DNA of 32,566 nucleotides from Bacillota bacterium (GCA_012799115.1 JAAZLY010000061.1:1-32566); one strand, 5' to 3'; counted from the first letter of the stretch, positions 6,927-15,420 are shown. Program-made: numbers and translations. Notes: generated by a model not told the origin, from the sequence alone.

Positions 6927-7682
6927 ATGAAAAAAATGTTCGTTCTCGTGCTCGTTATGATGTTGTCTCTTGGTCTATCCACCCTGGCCTCTGCTAACGG
7001 TGTACTGAAAGTTGCTACCGAAGCGGGGTTTATGCCCTTTGAGTACGTGGGTGCCGAGACTGGTGAACTGTTAGGTTTCGATATGGATCTGATCAGGGCA
7101 ATCGGTGAAATCCTAGATCTTGACGTTCAAATCGACAATATTAGTTGGGATGGCCTCATTCCAGCCCTCTTGAATAACAATTATGATGCCGTGATCGCTG
7201 GTGTAACCATTACTCCAGAACGTGAAGAGAACGTCAACTTCTCAGACCCCTATTTCGAATCCGTTTTGACCATTGTAACGAAGGAGAACGTAACTAACAT
7301 AACCACCCTAGATGATCTAGCAGGGAAAATCGGAGCCGTACAAATTAGTACCACAGGAGATTTTACAGCAAGTGATCTCCATGATGAAGGCGGGCTCAAG
7401 GGTGTATCTCGCTTCGATACAGTATCAGACGCCATGCAAGCTGTGATCATTGGAGCAGCTGATGTAGTCATTGTCGATCTCCCCGTGGCCGAAGCCTATC
7501 TGGCAGCAAATCCAGCTGTGCCCCTTAAGTCGGTAGGAGCGGTATCCGCCAATGAGTATTACGGGATCGCCGTCAACAAGAAGAACACCGACTTGCTCGA
7601 GCAAATCAATACAGCCTTGCTAGAACTTAAAGAGAATGGAACGTATAACGAAATCTATCAGAAATGGTTTGGGGCAAACTAG
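6927..7682 (+). CDS. Polar amino acid ABC transporter substrate-binding protein
   Basis: A 251-residue family 3 extracellular solute-binding protein (SBP_bac_3; GlnH/ArtP/HisJ type). It opens with a signal peptide: MKK, a hydrophobic core, then ALASAN-like processing at about residues 21-24. The mature part starts GVLKVATEAGFMPFEY. The ITPER motif holds Arg99, expected to bind the substrate carboxylate, and IVDLPVAEAYL holds Asp184, expected to bind the alpha-amino group, so an amino acid ligand is likely; which one cannot be told. There is no cysteine and no lipobox, so it is not a lipoprotein by sequence, unusual for a monoderm Gram-positive. The ATG at 6927 is chosen over upstream ATGs because the signal peptide starts there. 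GGGAAGG lies about 12 bases upstream. Confidence 0.92.
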   Translation: MKKMFVLVLVMMLSLGLSTLASANGVLKVATEAGFMPFEYVGAETGELLGFDMDLIRAIGEILDLDVQIDNISWDGLIPALLNNNYDAVIAGVTITPEREENVNFSDPYFESVLTIVTKENVTNITTLDDLAGKIGAVQISTTGDFTASDLHDEGGLKGVSRFDTVSDAMQAVIIGAADVVIVDLPVAEAYLAANPAVPLKSVGAVSANEYYGIAVNKKNTDLLEQINTALLELKENGTYNEIYQKWFGAN

Positions 7683-7720
7683 TCTAGTATTCACGGTACG
7701 CCCGAAAGGAGATTTTTAAT

Positions 7721-8377
7721 TTGGACTTTCGCTGGGATCTCGTCTGGAGCTCACTGCCAACACTTTTGACAGGAGCCAAACTTACAGTTCAACTGACTGC
7801 GGTATCGGTCTTCTTTGGCATCATTCTAGGGACCATCGCAGGCATCGCCAGAATCACAAAGGGGCCTGTCAAGGCCCTCTCCGCTGCATATATCGATGTC
7901 ATTCGGGGAACGCCGCTTCTGGTCCAAACCTTCTTGATTTTCTATGGTCTGCCCAGCCTTATTCAGAGGCCGATTCCGGCCTATATGGCGGCGATTATAG
8001 CCCTTAGCATTAACAGCGGCGCCTATGTGGGCGAAATTGTACGTTCAGGCATCCAATCCATTGACCGCGGACAATGGGAGGCTGCAGCCTCCTTAGGCCA
8101 TTCCCGTAGTCAAACGATGGGCTACATCATCTTGCCCCAGGCCTTTCGGAGAATCCTACCTCCCTTGGGCAACGAGTTCATTGCCCTGTTAAAGGACTCC
8201 TCGTTAGTCTCGGTGATTGCCCTTGAAGAGTTGGTTCGTAAAGGACAAATCATTATCGGCCGTACCTTTCGCCCCTTTGAAGTGTGGTTAGCAGTGGCCC
8301 TCATCTACTTTGTGATGACCTTTACTGTATCCCGCTTTGTGAATGTCCTGGAGCGTAGGGTTGCCCCAGAGTCTTAG
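7721..8377 (+). CDS. Polar amino acid ABC transporter permease
   Basis: A 218-residue inner-membrane permease of the HisM/GlnP/ArtQ type, with about five hydrophobic segments. The EAA loop that contacts the ATPase is visible as EAAASLGHSRSQTMGYIILPQAF (from about residue 120), and IRGTPLLVQTFLIFYGLP is typical of the family. The start is TTG at 7721, with AAGGAG 9 bases upstream. It follows the binding-protein gene by 38 bases. The operon ends here: the next gene is on the opposite strand, its stop overlapping by 4 bases (8374-8377), so no ATP-binding subunit is encoded alongside. An ATPase must come from elsewhere in the genome. Confidence 0.93.
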   Translation: MDFRWDLVWSSLPTLLTGAKLTVQLTAVSVFFGIILGTIAGIARITKGPVKALSAAYIDVIRGTPLLVQTFLIFYGLPSLIQRPIPAYMAAIIALSINSGAYVGEIVRSGIQSIDRGQWEAAASLGHSRSQTMGYIILPQAFRRILPPLGNEFIALLKDSSLVSVIALEELVRKGQIIIGRTFRPFEVWLAVALIYFVMTFTVSRFVNVLERRVAPES

Positions 8378-9132
8378 TATCGTTTCTTACCATTTCGATA
8401 CAAGCGCCAATCGGCCCCCCGTAACACAACATGTAAATTATTGCCAATGATGCGGGAGGCAACACGCATCCCAACCCTCGCCTCAAAGTCGTCTAGTTCG
8501 TAGTTACTCGTAAAGACAGTGGGTTTTGAAGTGGTGAGACGTCCATCGACGATGAGTAACAAGCGTTCTGTCGTCCATGCGGTTTCCCTTTCGCTACCGA
8601 TGTCATCCAAAATCAGAAGATCCGCGGACAGCAGCTCGTCGAGATTGACGCCTCCTGTCCGCATTTTTTCTAGCAAAATCGGCAGACAAGCGAAGGCCAC
8701 AGAGTATTGATCCTTCAGCACGTTAGCAATAGCACAGGCTAAATGTGTCTTGCCTGTCCCAGAAGGACCCATCAATAAGATTCCGCGCCCTTGGGTGAGC
8801 TCAGAAAAACGTTGCGAAAAGACTCGGCAGGTTTCGTAGGCCTCCCGGTTCGTGGCAGCGACTTCAAAATTGTCAAAAGAATGCTTCCTTAGGGCCAGGG
8901 GAATCGGATCCACTCCACCAGTCAATCCCCGGGTCGTTAAAGACTTCTGCGCATATCTCTTTTCAGCACGCTCCTTACGCACACATAGACAGTCTGACAG
9001 CAACCAGTGCCCTTTGGGCATAGATGGTGGCAGTGGAAAGGGGTGACGATAGTACGTTTTCACTCGCACTTCTCCGCAACTCGGGCAAATGGAACCGCCG
9101 AAAAAGGAGCGTCTGAGGCCTCGCTTACTCAT
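8374..9132 (-). CDS. DnaI/DnaC-like replicative helicase loader (AAA+ ATPase)
   Basis: A 252-residue AAA+ protein related to DnaC/DnaI helicase loaders and IstB. It has an N-terminal zinc-binding candidate (C16-x2-C19, then C48-x-C50), like the DnaI N-domain that contacts DnaB/DnaC helicase. A Walker A motif, GPSGTGKT (122-129), a Walker B motif, LLILDDIGSE (172-181), and a sensor-like VFTSNY follow. The start ATG at 9130-9132 overlaps the stop of the upstream DnaD-like gene by 8 bases, and no strong binding site of its own is seen, so translational coupling is likely. No transposase is nearby, so an IstB of an insertion sequence is unlikely. Chromosomal replication restart or initiation is the best inference. 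Confidence 0.85.
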   Translation of the reverse strand: MSKRGLRRSFFGGSICPSCGEVRVKTYYRHPFPLPPSMPKGHWLLSDCLCVRKERAEKRYAQKSLTTRGLTGGVDPIPLALRKHSFDNFEVAATNREAYETCRVFSQRFSELTQGRGILLMGPSGTGKTHLACAIANVLKDQYSVAFACLPILLEKMRTGGVNLDELLSADLLILDDIGSERETAWTTERLLLIVDGRLTTSKPTVFTSNYELDDFEARVGMRVASRIIGNNLHVVLRGADWRLYRNGKKRY

Positions 9133-9532
9133 CCAACCAGGCGAAGAGGCTCCGATCTTGTTTGGACTCCCTATAGGTAAAATCTTCTCTCCGAACCTTC
9201 CTCTTAGTTTCGACACGACCATCCCCCCCTACACTTGCTTGCTCTTGATGAATATCGGACCAGTATGTATAAAAATGCTCGTCCGTTATAATTCCATGAT
9301 TAAGCCAATCTTCAATGATCCGATAGATATAGTTAAAAGAGATTCTCTTATTCTTACCCTGCAGACGACTGCGGCGTTGTTCCTGCACCGCTCGTAAGAT
9401 CGCACAGCCAATGACAAAGGGTGTCATGCCCTCATCATGGGCCGCGCAAAGTTTCTCCTTTTGAGCGCTAGATAAGAGAGCTACTTTCTGTTGATATAAG
9501 GCAAAAACATCCTCCATTTTAGGATCGGCCAC
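9125..9532 (-). CDS. Small DnaD-domain (DDBH2-like) primosome protein
   Basis: A 135-residue protein. Residues 1-90 resemble the DnaB/DnaD C-terminal helical domain (DDBH2): an acidic helix around MEDVFALYQQ, then ISFNYIYRIIEDWLNHGI, which matches the YIxxIxxxWxxxGI pattern of the family. The winged-helix N-domain of full-length DnaD (about 230 residues) is absent. The last 45 residues are charged and probably flexible. The start is GTG at 9530-9532 behind GGAGGTGG. That binding site lies inside the last codons of the preceding gene, which overlaps by 14 bases. Coupled to the DnaI-like gene, it recalls the dnaB-dnaI pair of Bacillus. Assignment rests on the motif and neighbour, not on overall similarity. 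Confidence 0.7.
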   Translation of the reverse strand: MADPKMEDVFALYQQKVALLSSAQKEKLCAAHDEGMTPFVIGCAILRAVQEQRRSRLQGKNKRISFNYIYRIIEDWLNHGIITDEHFYTYWSDIHQEQASVGGDGRVETKRKVRREDFTYRESKQDRSLFAWLDE

Positions 9533-10367
9533 GCCGCCACCTCCATAGAAAAAAGACTCCTAGACATACGAGAACAAACACTGTCCCCACAAGCCACGGC
9601 AGATACGTCACGTCTTTGGCGCTCACTGGATGAAGAACTCCTGCACCAAGCTGAGCCCTTTGGCCATGTTTGCCAAAGCGGGGAGCTAAGATATCAAAGA
9701 CAGGAATTCCATTTCCCCCCACTTGCCAGGGCCCGTCGCCTAGATCCCGCCAAAAACCCTGGGCCAAACCATCAAAAGCTCCTGCAAGGACATAATAACC
9801 CCAGGCAGAATCGGGCTGGGGTAACAAAGCTGAATTGACCTGCACACGCAGGGTTTCACTATCGGGAAAGCGGCAACTTCGGATTCCATCAGACGAGACA
9901 TGGATCTGGGAATCCTTATCTACCAGATAAAGGCGACTCTCATCAAAGGGGGCAATACTCAGACGTATGTTCCAGCCTAATTCTGACGCAGTTTGTAGGG
10001 TATAGGCTCCAATGGGCACGCTTGTTTGACCCTGGCTTTCTCCGGTTCGAATGTAGACTTCGAGACGTTGGTGAAAGTACCCTTCTGGAGCTTGAAAAGG
10101 ATTCGTTATGGTCGCGAACCCAAAATCAAAGTAGATGGAGTCATCGTCTCTACTCACCTGAAAACGCACAAGATCAAAGAGACCTTGAACATATACCTCG
10201 TGTTCTGGATAGAGCAAAGCTCCTGCCCCTACATCATCACCCCGGGCGTCGCTAAACTGAACGATCACTTCTTCCAGGCCCCCCTCCCCTTGGGAAGAAG
10301 CGAAACCAGCAACAATCAGAAGAAGTGTGAGTACGAGACTAACCTGAACCCATTTTCCTATACACAT
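9519..10367 (-). CDS. Secreted, C-terminally anchored DOMON-like (glucodextranase C-domain type) protein
   Basis: A 282-residue exported protein. It has an N-terminal signal peptide (hydrophobic residues about 8-24), an extracytoplasmic beta-rich domain, and one C-terminal transmembrane helix (about 257-276) ending in an arginine-rich cytoplasmic tail. The beta domain opens with DARGDDVGAGALLYPEHEVYVQG and contains FDLVRFQVSRDD, features of the C-terminal, SLH-like binding module of glucodextranase and pullulanase-like proteins (DOMON-like). Such modules may bind carbohydrate; no catalytic domain is present here. It sits between alr and the primosome pair. Function unknown; surface polysaccharide binding is a guess from the domain. 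Confidence 0.72.
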   Translation of the reverse strand: MCIGKWVQVSLVLTLLLIVAGFASSQGEGGLEEVIVQFSDARGDDVGAGALLYPEHEVYVQGLFDLVRFQVSRDDDSIYFDFGFATITNPFQAPEGYFHQRLEVYIRTGESQGQTSVPIGAYTLQTASELGWNIRLSIAPFDESRLYLVDKDSQIHVSSDGIRSCRFPDSETLRVQVNSALLPQPDSAWGYYVLAGAFDGLAQGFWRDLGDGPWQVGGNGIPVFDILAPRFGKHGQRAQLGAGVLHPVSAKDVTYLPWLVGTVFVLVCLGVFFLWRWRRGRS

Positions 10368-10408
10368 ACCAATCCCCCCTAGGAAATGGTATGCGATGCA
10401 GATGATTT

Positions 10409-11521
10409 TTATAGGTAGACGCGCTCGATACGGCTACTGAGCATACAGGTTATTTCGTAGTTGATGGTTCCCAAGAGATTCGCCCAATGGTGAGCCTGAA
10501 TCTCATGCCGTCCATCCGTTCCGAGGAGGATCACTTCATCGCCGATGACGCAGGGCAGATCGCCCACATCAACCATGGTATGATCCATGGTAACATTACC
10601 CACAATCGGGCAAAAGGTTCCTTTGATGATAACATGCCCTCGGTTACTTAATCCACGGGATAAACCATCAGCATATCCTATAGGCAGGACAGCGAGAGAG
10701 GTTTCCCGGTCCGTTACATAGGTACTATTGTAACTTACGCAGCTTCCAGCAGGGACCCGTTTGACAAAGGCCACTTTCGTTTTCAACGTGAGGGCTGGCT
10801 TGAGATCCAAAGGTCTGCGGGCATCAGGATACATTCCGTAGATGCCAAGACCAACCCGAACTAAGTCTAGATGGGCATCGGGGAAGAATAATGTGGCAGG
10901 TGTGTTGGCCGCATGTACGTAGGGAATTGTGATACCCCTTTTCCTCAGGTCCTCTCTCACCCGTTGAAAACGCTCCCATTGCCACTTAGTGTAACTTAAA
11001 TCGATCTGCTCTGCCTGGGCAAAGTGTGTAAAGACACCCTGAATTTCTAGTCCAGGCAAGCCCTTTACGAGTTCCACGAGACTGACAAAGTCCCGAGGTA
11101 AGAGACCAAGGCGACCCATACCTGTATCTACTTTGATATGCACGCGGGCAAGCTTCTGCTGGGCAACCGCGGCGGCAGATAGGAGTCTAGCGATATGGGG
11201 TTCAAAGACGGTGACCGCAAGGTCGGCTGCAACACACACATCCAACTCATCGGCACCCACTGCACCCAGAACCAAAATGGGTGCAGTTATTCCGCCCCGA
11301 CGAAGCCTTACCCCTTCTTCAGGTAGGGCAACCGCTAGCCAATTGGTACCATGGGCGATCATTGTATACGCCGTCTCTAGGGCTCCATGGCCGTAGCCAT
11401 TCGCCTTCACAACTGCCATAAGTTCGCAGTGAGGTCCAATATAGGATCGAAACTGCCTGACATTATAGGCGATGTTATCCAAGCTCACTTCTGCCCAGAC
11501 GGACCTGGTCAATTTACTCAC
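10409..11521 (-). CDS. alr: Alanine racemase
   Basis: A PLP-dependent enzyme making D-alanine from L-alanine for peptidoglycan, cytoplasmic. It has 370 residues, standard length. The PLP lysine is K39 in AVVKANGYGHG; the second catalytic base is Y264 in CVSYNSTY; VHIKVDTGMGRLG and VRVGLGIYGMYP are also typical. The start is GTG at 11519-11521, with AGGAG about 9 bases upstream. Its first bases overlap the nnr stop (GTGA), so the two are coupled. Position after acpS and nnr is common in Firmicutes. Confidence 0.97.
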   Translation of the reverse strand: MSKLTRSVWAEVSLDNIAYNVRQFRSYIGPHCELMAVVKANGYGHGALETAYTMIAHGTNWLAVALPEEGVRLRRGGITAPILVLGAVGADELDVCVAADLAVTVFEPHIARLLSAAAVAQQKLARVHIKVDTGMGRLGLLPRDFVSLVELVKGLPGLEIQGVFTHFAQAEQIDLSYTKWQWERFQRVREDLRKRGITIPYVHAANTPATLFFPDAHLDLVRVGLGIYGMYPDARRPLDLKPALTLKTKVAFVKRVPAGSCVSYNSTYVTDRETSLAVLPIGYADGLSRGLSNRGHVIIKGTFCPIVGNVTMDHTMVDVGDLPCVIGDEVILLGTDGRHEIQAHHWANLLGTINYEITCMLSSRIERVYL

Positions 11522-13032
11522 TGTAAGATCTCCTGAATTCTTTCGAGAATATCGCTGGCCTGCAGGCCCCGTCGGCCCTTCTGTCCCGCCACATCTCCGG
11601 CTCTGCCATGGACATAGGCACCAAGTGCTGCAGCTTTAAGAGGATCGAATCCCTGACTCACTAGGGCCGCAATGAGCCCGGTCAAGACGTCGCCGCTACC
11701 TGCAGTAGCCATGCCATGATTACCAGAAGAGTTAATATATGTCGCTTCTAAACCAGAGACGATGGTAGGGGCGCCCTTTAGCAAAACGACAACATTCCAC
11801 TTCTGGGAAAAGTCCTGGGCTACCTCTAATCGGTGGGCATTCACATCAGGTGCCTGCCGACCCACTAGGCGAGCCATCTCACCTGGATGGGGCGTTAGGA
11901 TCCAGCGACTTCGTTTGTCCTCTGGTATAGTCTGCAAAAACTCTGCGTCCAAGGCCCCGAGTGCATCAGCATCAATGACCGCCGGACCGTCCCACTTGCG
12001 TAGTAGTTCCTGGACCACTTGAACCACCTCGGGTTCCCGGGTCAAACCAGGACCTATGGCCAGTACGTCCTTCCCCTGCATCAAAGCGAGCAGTTCTTGC
12101 AAACTTGGTACCCCGATTGTACCGGCAGTCGTTTGAGACACCGGAGTCACGATCACCTCATCGGGGGAAAACCGATTGTATATCCCCTGTGGAACGGCTA
12201 ATGTCACCATACCCCCACCGCCTCGCAAGATTGCATGAGAACTGAGGTAAGCAGCCCCTGCATAGGTTGGGGACCCAGCAATGACCAGCGTATGACCGAA
12301 GGTGCCTTTATGACTCCATGGCTCACGTATGGGGAGCCAACTCAAATGCTTGTCGCCAAGCAAAAAACGATGTCCTTCATGTCTGAGGGGAAAGCCCAAG
12401 TCTACAACGATGTTCTCACCTGCATATGCTTTACCAGGATAGAGTACACAGCCCGTCTTGAGGAATCCAAGGTTAACGGTTAGATTTGCTCGAAACGCCA
12501 CAGAACCTACTTCCCCAGTGGTGGCATTCACGCCAGTCGGGCAATCAATGGACACCGTAGGACATTTCATTTCGTTTACGACCGACACAATCGTCTCTAG
12601 TTGCTCCTCCAAGCGACCTGAAAAGCCTGTCCCAAAGATCGCGTCGATAATCAGATCAGCCAGTCCGAGACTAAATCTGAGCTTGCCTAGCTGTTTAGCG
12701 TCTACTGTCTGAACATCTACCCCAAGGTTGCGGAGGATCTGCAGATTTGTCTTATTCTCCTTGCTGAGCTTCTGCTGATTGCCCACTAGATGGACTTTGA
12801 TACGAGCACCGAGGGTGAGGAGCATGCGTGCGACCACAAGTCCGTCACCACCATTGTTTCCTGTGCCCGCCAGGAAATGAATGCGTTTGCCCATCAAAGG
12901 TCCATATTCTTCCTTGAGAACCTGCACAATGCGGCTACCGGCATTCTCCATGACCACGAGGGGAGAAATCCCGATTTCAGCAAAGGCCTTCTTTTCTATC
13001 ACTTGCATCTCTGCACCAGTTACAACCTGCAT
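11518..13032 (-). CDS. nnr: Bifunctional NAD(P)HX epimerase / ADP-dependent NAD(P)HX dehydratase
   Basis: A 504-residue fusion that repairs hydrated NADH and NADPH. The N-terminal YjeF_N domain (about 1-215) carries GTGNNGGDG (56-64) and GTGFSGRLEE and epimerises R- and S-NADHX. The C-terminal ribokinase-like domain (about 225-500) carries HKGTFGHTLVIAGSPTYAGA, LTPHPGEMARL and AGSGDVLTGLIAAL (GSGD at 445-448) and performs the dehydration. Start ATG at 13030-13032 overlaps the acpS end by 13 bases, with AGGATGAGGG just upstream. It lies in the acpS-nnr-alr arrangement common in this phylum. Confidence 0.96.
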   Translation of the reverse strand: MQVVTGAEMQVIEKKAFAEIGISPLVVMENAGSRIVQVLKEEYGPLMGKRIHFLAGTGNNGGDGLVVARMLLTLGARIKVHLVGNQQKLSKENKTNLQILRNLGVDVQTVDAKQLGKLRFSLGLADLIIDAIFGTGFSGRLEEQLETIVSVVNEMKCPTVSIDCPTGVNATTGEVGSVAFRANLTVNLGFLKTGCVLYPGKAYAGENIVVDLGFPLRHEGHRFLLGDKHLSWLPIREPWSHKGTFGHTLVIAGSPTYAGAAYLSSHAILRGGGGMVTLAVPQGIYNRFSPDEVIVTPVSQTTAGTIGVPSLQELLALMQGKDVLAIGPGLTREPEVVQVVQELLRKWDGPAVIDADALGALDAEFLQTIPEDKRSRWILTPHPGEMARLVGRQAPDVNAHRLEVAQDFSQKWNVVVLLKGAPTIVSGLEATYINSSGNHGMATAGSGDVLTGLIAALVSQGFDPLKAAALGAYVHGRAGDVAGQKGRRGLQASDILERIQEILQ

Positions 13033-13409
13033 CCCTCATCCTCCCCTAGGGCAATGACATAGGCCATAGCCAGCTCTTTGGTATGTGTCAAGCTAAGTAC
13101 AAATCGATGAACCCCAAGTTGGTTGGCGACACTTAGGGCTGGCTCGAGCAAGCGAACCTGTGGTTGTCCCGCCGAATTCGTATAAATGTCGATGGCTCCA
13201 AAAGGAACCCCCTGTTGCCAACCTAGGCCAATAGCCTTCATCAAAGCTTCCTTAGCAGCAAAGCGGGCGGCCCAAGATTGAGCACCCTTATCCCTAAGAC
13301 TGTCTTGCTCCTGGCTTGTATAGATCGTTTCCCGAAAACGCCTCCGCTTCAAGGCCCTTTCGATACGGCTGATCTCCACCAGGTCCACACCACAGCCTTT
13401 AACTGACAC
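13020..13409 (-). CDS. acpS: Holo-[acyl-carrier-protein] synthase
   Basis: AcpS transfers 4'-phosphopantetheine from CoA to acyl carrier protein. With the chosen start it has 129 residues, matching the family. Magnesium ligands are D9 in GCGVDLVEISRIE and E54 in WAARFAAKEALMKAIG; LSLTHTKELAMAYVI is the conserved end. The start is GTG at 13407-13409; a second in-frame GTG at 13416-13418 has an equally plausible binding site (GAGGAAG) and would add three residues. Upstream in-frame codons lie inside glmM and are not conserved, so a longer start is unlikely. The first bases overlap the end of glmM. Confidence 0.95.
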   Translation of the reverse strand: MSVKGCGVDLVEISRIERALKRRRFRETIYTSQEQDSLRDKGAQSWAARFAAKEALMKAIGLGWQQGVPFGAIDIYTNSAGQPQVRLLEPALSVANQLGVHRFVLSLTHTKELAMAYVIALGEDEGCRL

Positions 13410-14745
13410 GACTACCACCCTGTTCTTCCTCAATGGTTTGTACCACCCTCTGGACACAGGCGTGGAGCACCGTGGCATCAGGATGCTCTCCCAAGACACG
13501 AATCATTGGCTCTGTGCCTGAAGCCCTAACAAAGAGACGACCTAGAGGTCCTAGTTCCTTCTCTGCTTGTCGGATGACGCCTTGAATCCGTGGGTTATCC
13601 TGCCAGCCTTCCTTTTTGGTGACCGGAATATTGATCAGACTCTGGGGGAAAACCACCATAGCCTCTGCAAGACTCGCCAAGCTTTGTCCTTCCATCTCCC
13701 TCATCTCCAGTAACTTAAGGGCTGAGAGGATTCCATCACCTGTGGTGGAGTTTTCGAGGAAGATAATGTGTCCTGATTGCTCGCCTCCTAAAATACATCC
13801 GGCACTTTGCATACTCTCGAGGACAAAGCGGTCCCCGGGCTTTGCATAAATTACATCCCCGCCCCTATCCACAAAGGCTTTGCGCAAGCCTCCATTGGAG
13901 TATGCGGTGGCAATGACCTTTTGACCAGGTAGACGATTCTGGCGAAGGAGCTGTAAACCTATAATAGCTAGAATCTGATCGCCATTTAGAATCTCGCCCC
14001 GCTCATCAACAGCCATGATGCGATCACCATCGCCATCAAAGGCAAAACCAAGGTCGGCGCCTGTCTCTCTAGTGAGACTCTGGATCTTCTCGGGATAGGT
14101 TGAACCACAGAAGTGGTTGATATTCACGCCATTGGGCGTGGCATAAAAGGATTTGACTTCAGCGCCAAGATCCTGGAAAACCCGGGCGGCAACCGCTGAG
14201 GTAGCACCATTAGCGCAATCGATGGCTAGCTTGAGACCGGTCAGATCAACAGGCACCTGTTCCTTTAGATACTGTACATAGAGTTCTAGGGCGTCCCCCT
14301 TGTGGATAACTTGCCCCACATCGCCCCCTATGGGCCTTGGTACATCGTCGTGCTCGATCCAAGCCTCCACCTTCGCTTCAAGTTCTTCAGAAAGCTTGAA
14401 ACCATCGGAGCCAAAGACCTTGATTCCATTGTCCTGAAGGGGATTGTGCGACGCTGATATCATAATCCCCGCCGAACATCCAAGTTCTTTGGTCAAAAAC
14501 GCGACCGCTGGTGTAGGAACAACATCCACCAAGATCGCATCAAGTCCTGTAGAAGTGATTCCAGCCAGTAAAGCCCCTTCTAGCATCTGACCCGACAAAC
14601 GAGGATCTCTGCCGATCAAAACCGGCCTTCTCTCTTCATTGCCTAATACCAAGGCTGTTGCCCGGCCCACCCGTAGAGCCAATTCACAGGTGAGCTCACT
14701 ATTGGCCACACCTCGTATACCATCTGTTCCGAAAAACCTCAGCAC
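13399..14745 (-). CDS. glmM: Phosphoglucosamine mutase
   Basis: GlmM interconverts glucosamine-6-phosphate and glucosamine-1-phosphate on the way to UDP-GlcNAc. It has 448 residues. The start is FFGTDGIRGVAN; the phosphoserine loop is GIMISASHNPLQDNG (phosphoserine S99); the metal-binding loop FDGDGDRIMAV and the sugar-binding GGEQSGHII and RASGTEPMIRV are all present. The start is GTG at 14743-14745, with GGGGAGGA 7 bases upstream. The cdaA-cdaR-glmM order is conserved in Firmicutes, where GlmM and CdaR modulate the cyclase CdaA. Together with nagB and yvcK elsewhere in the window, several steps around glucosamine-6-phosphate are encoded nearby. Confidence 0.97.
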   Translation of the reverse strand: MLRFFGTDGIRGVANSELTCELALRVGRATALVLGNEERRPVLIGRDPRLSGQMLEGALLAGITSTGLDAILVDVVPTPAVAFLTKELGCSAGIMISASHNPLQDNGIKVFGSDGFKLSEELEAKVEAWIEHDDVPRPIGGDVGQVIHKGDALELYVQYLKEQVPVDLTGLKLAIDCANGATSAVAARVFQDLGAEVKSFYATPNGVNINHFCGSTYPEKIQSLTRETGADLGFAFDGDGDRIMAVDERGEILNGDQILAIIGLQLLRQNRLPGQKVIATAYSNGGLRKAFVDRGGDVIYAKPGDRFVLESMQSAGCILGGEQSGHIIFLENSTTGDGILSALKLLEMREMEGQSLASLAEAMVVFPQSLINIPVTKKEGWQDNPRIQGVIRQAEKELGPLGRLFVRASGTEPMIRVLGEHPDATVLHACVQRVVQTIEEEQGGSRVS

Positions 14746-14748
14746 ACA

Positions 14749-15420
14749 CTATTCCTCCCCATTTTCAACGACTTCCACAACCCTAATCTCCGCAGGAGTC
14801 TTTTCAAGCCCACTAAGATTACGCCCTTTAGCATCTAGAGCCCGCACCGGATAGGAACCATTGAGGTTCAACTCTGGATCGAAACCTAGATAGGCTACAA
14901 CATGATCAACCTCTTCTAGTATACTTCGGGCGCCCCGAACGGTGATTACGTCAGGGGAAGGCCTCAGATTGGGCATGACTTGATTTCGATCAATACCCAA
15001 AAAAACCAAAGTAACTGGGAATACGTCTTCGGCAACATCTTCCGTGTAGACACTGACCCAAGAGGGATTGATACTCGCAATACGGACTCCAAGGGGAACC
15101 TCCACTTCAACACTGTACGTTTCGGTTCCCTCTGAAGCACCCGACAAATCGATATAGGCAGAAACACTGGGCTCTCCCCGGTTGACTAGGGGCGCTAATC
15201 CCCGAATACTTACTCTTACGTTCTCTGGGGGGTCCACAAGAACTAGATCTGAGGGAACATTTCTCACCTGAACTCCAAGAGTTACGGTCCGTTCTGTCTC
15301 ACCCAAAGTCCCATCACCTGTTGCCAAGAGCCAAAAAATAATCGCTAAGGCTAAGGAAAAAATCCTCCAATAGACATCGGGACGTGTCAGAAAGGCCCAA
15401 AACTTGTTGATCCGGTTCAT
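14749..15420 (-). CDS. cdaR: CdaR-like YbbR-domain regulator of diadenylate cyclase
   Basis: A 223-residue membrane-anchored protein. One N-terminal transmembrane helix (about residues 20-36) is followed by two YbbR-type beta domains facing outward (about 45-125 and 130-215). In Bacillus CdaR modulates CdaA and has four YbbR domains (about 480 residues), so this is a short version. The ATG at 15418-15420 is preferred to a start seven codons earlier because the helix begins there and GGGGAGAG lies upstream; it overlaps the cdaA stop as ATGA. It ends 3 bases before the glmM start codon. Confidence 0.9.
   Translation of the reverse strand: MNRINKFWAFLTRPDVYWRIFSLALAIIFWLLATGDGTLGETERTVTLGVQVRNVPSDLVLVDPPENVRVSIRGLAPLVNRGEPSVSAYIDLSGASEGTETYSVEVEVPLGVRIASINPSWVSVYTEDVAEDVFPVTLVFLGIDRNQVMPNLRPSPDVITVRGARSILEEVDHVVAYLGFDPELNLNGSYPVRALDAKGRNLSGLEKTPAEIRVVEVVENGEE

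Noticed and set aside
8374..9132. IstB helper of an IS21-type element
   Set aside because: No IstA-type transposase or terminal inverted repeats are present, and the gene is coupled to a DnaD-like gene and has zinc-type cysteines like DnaI.
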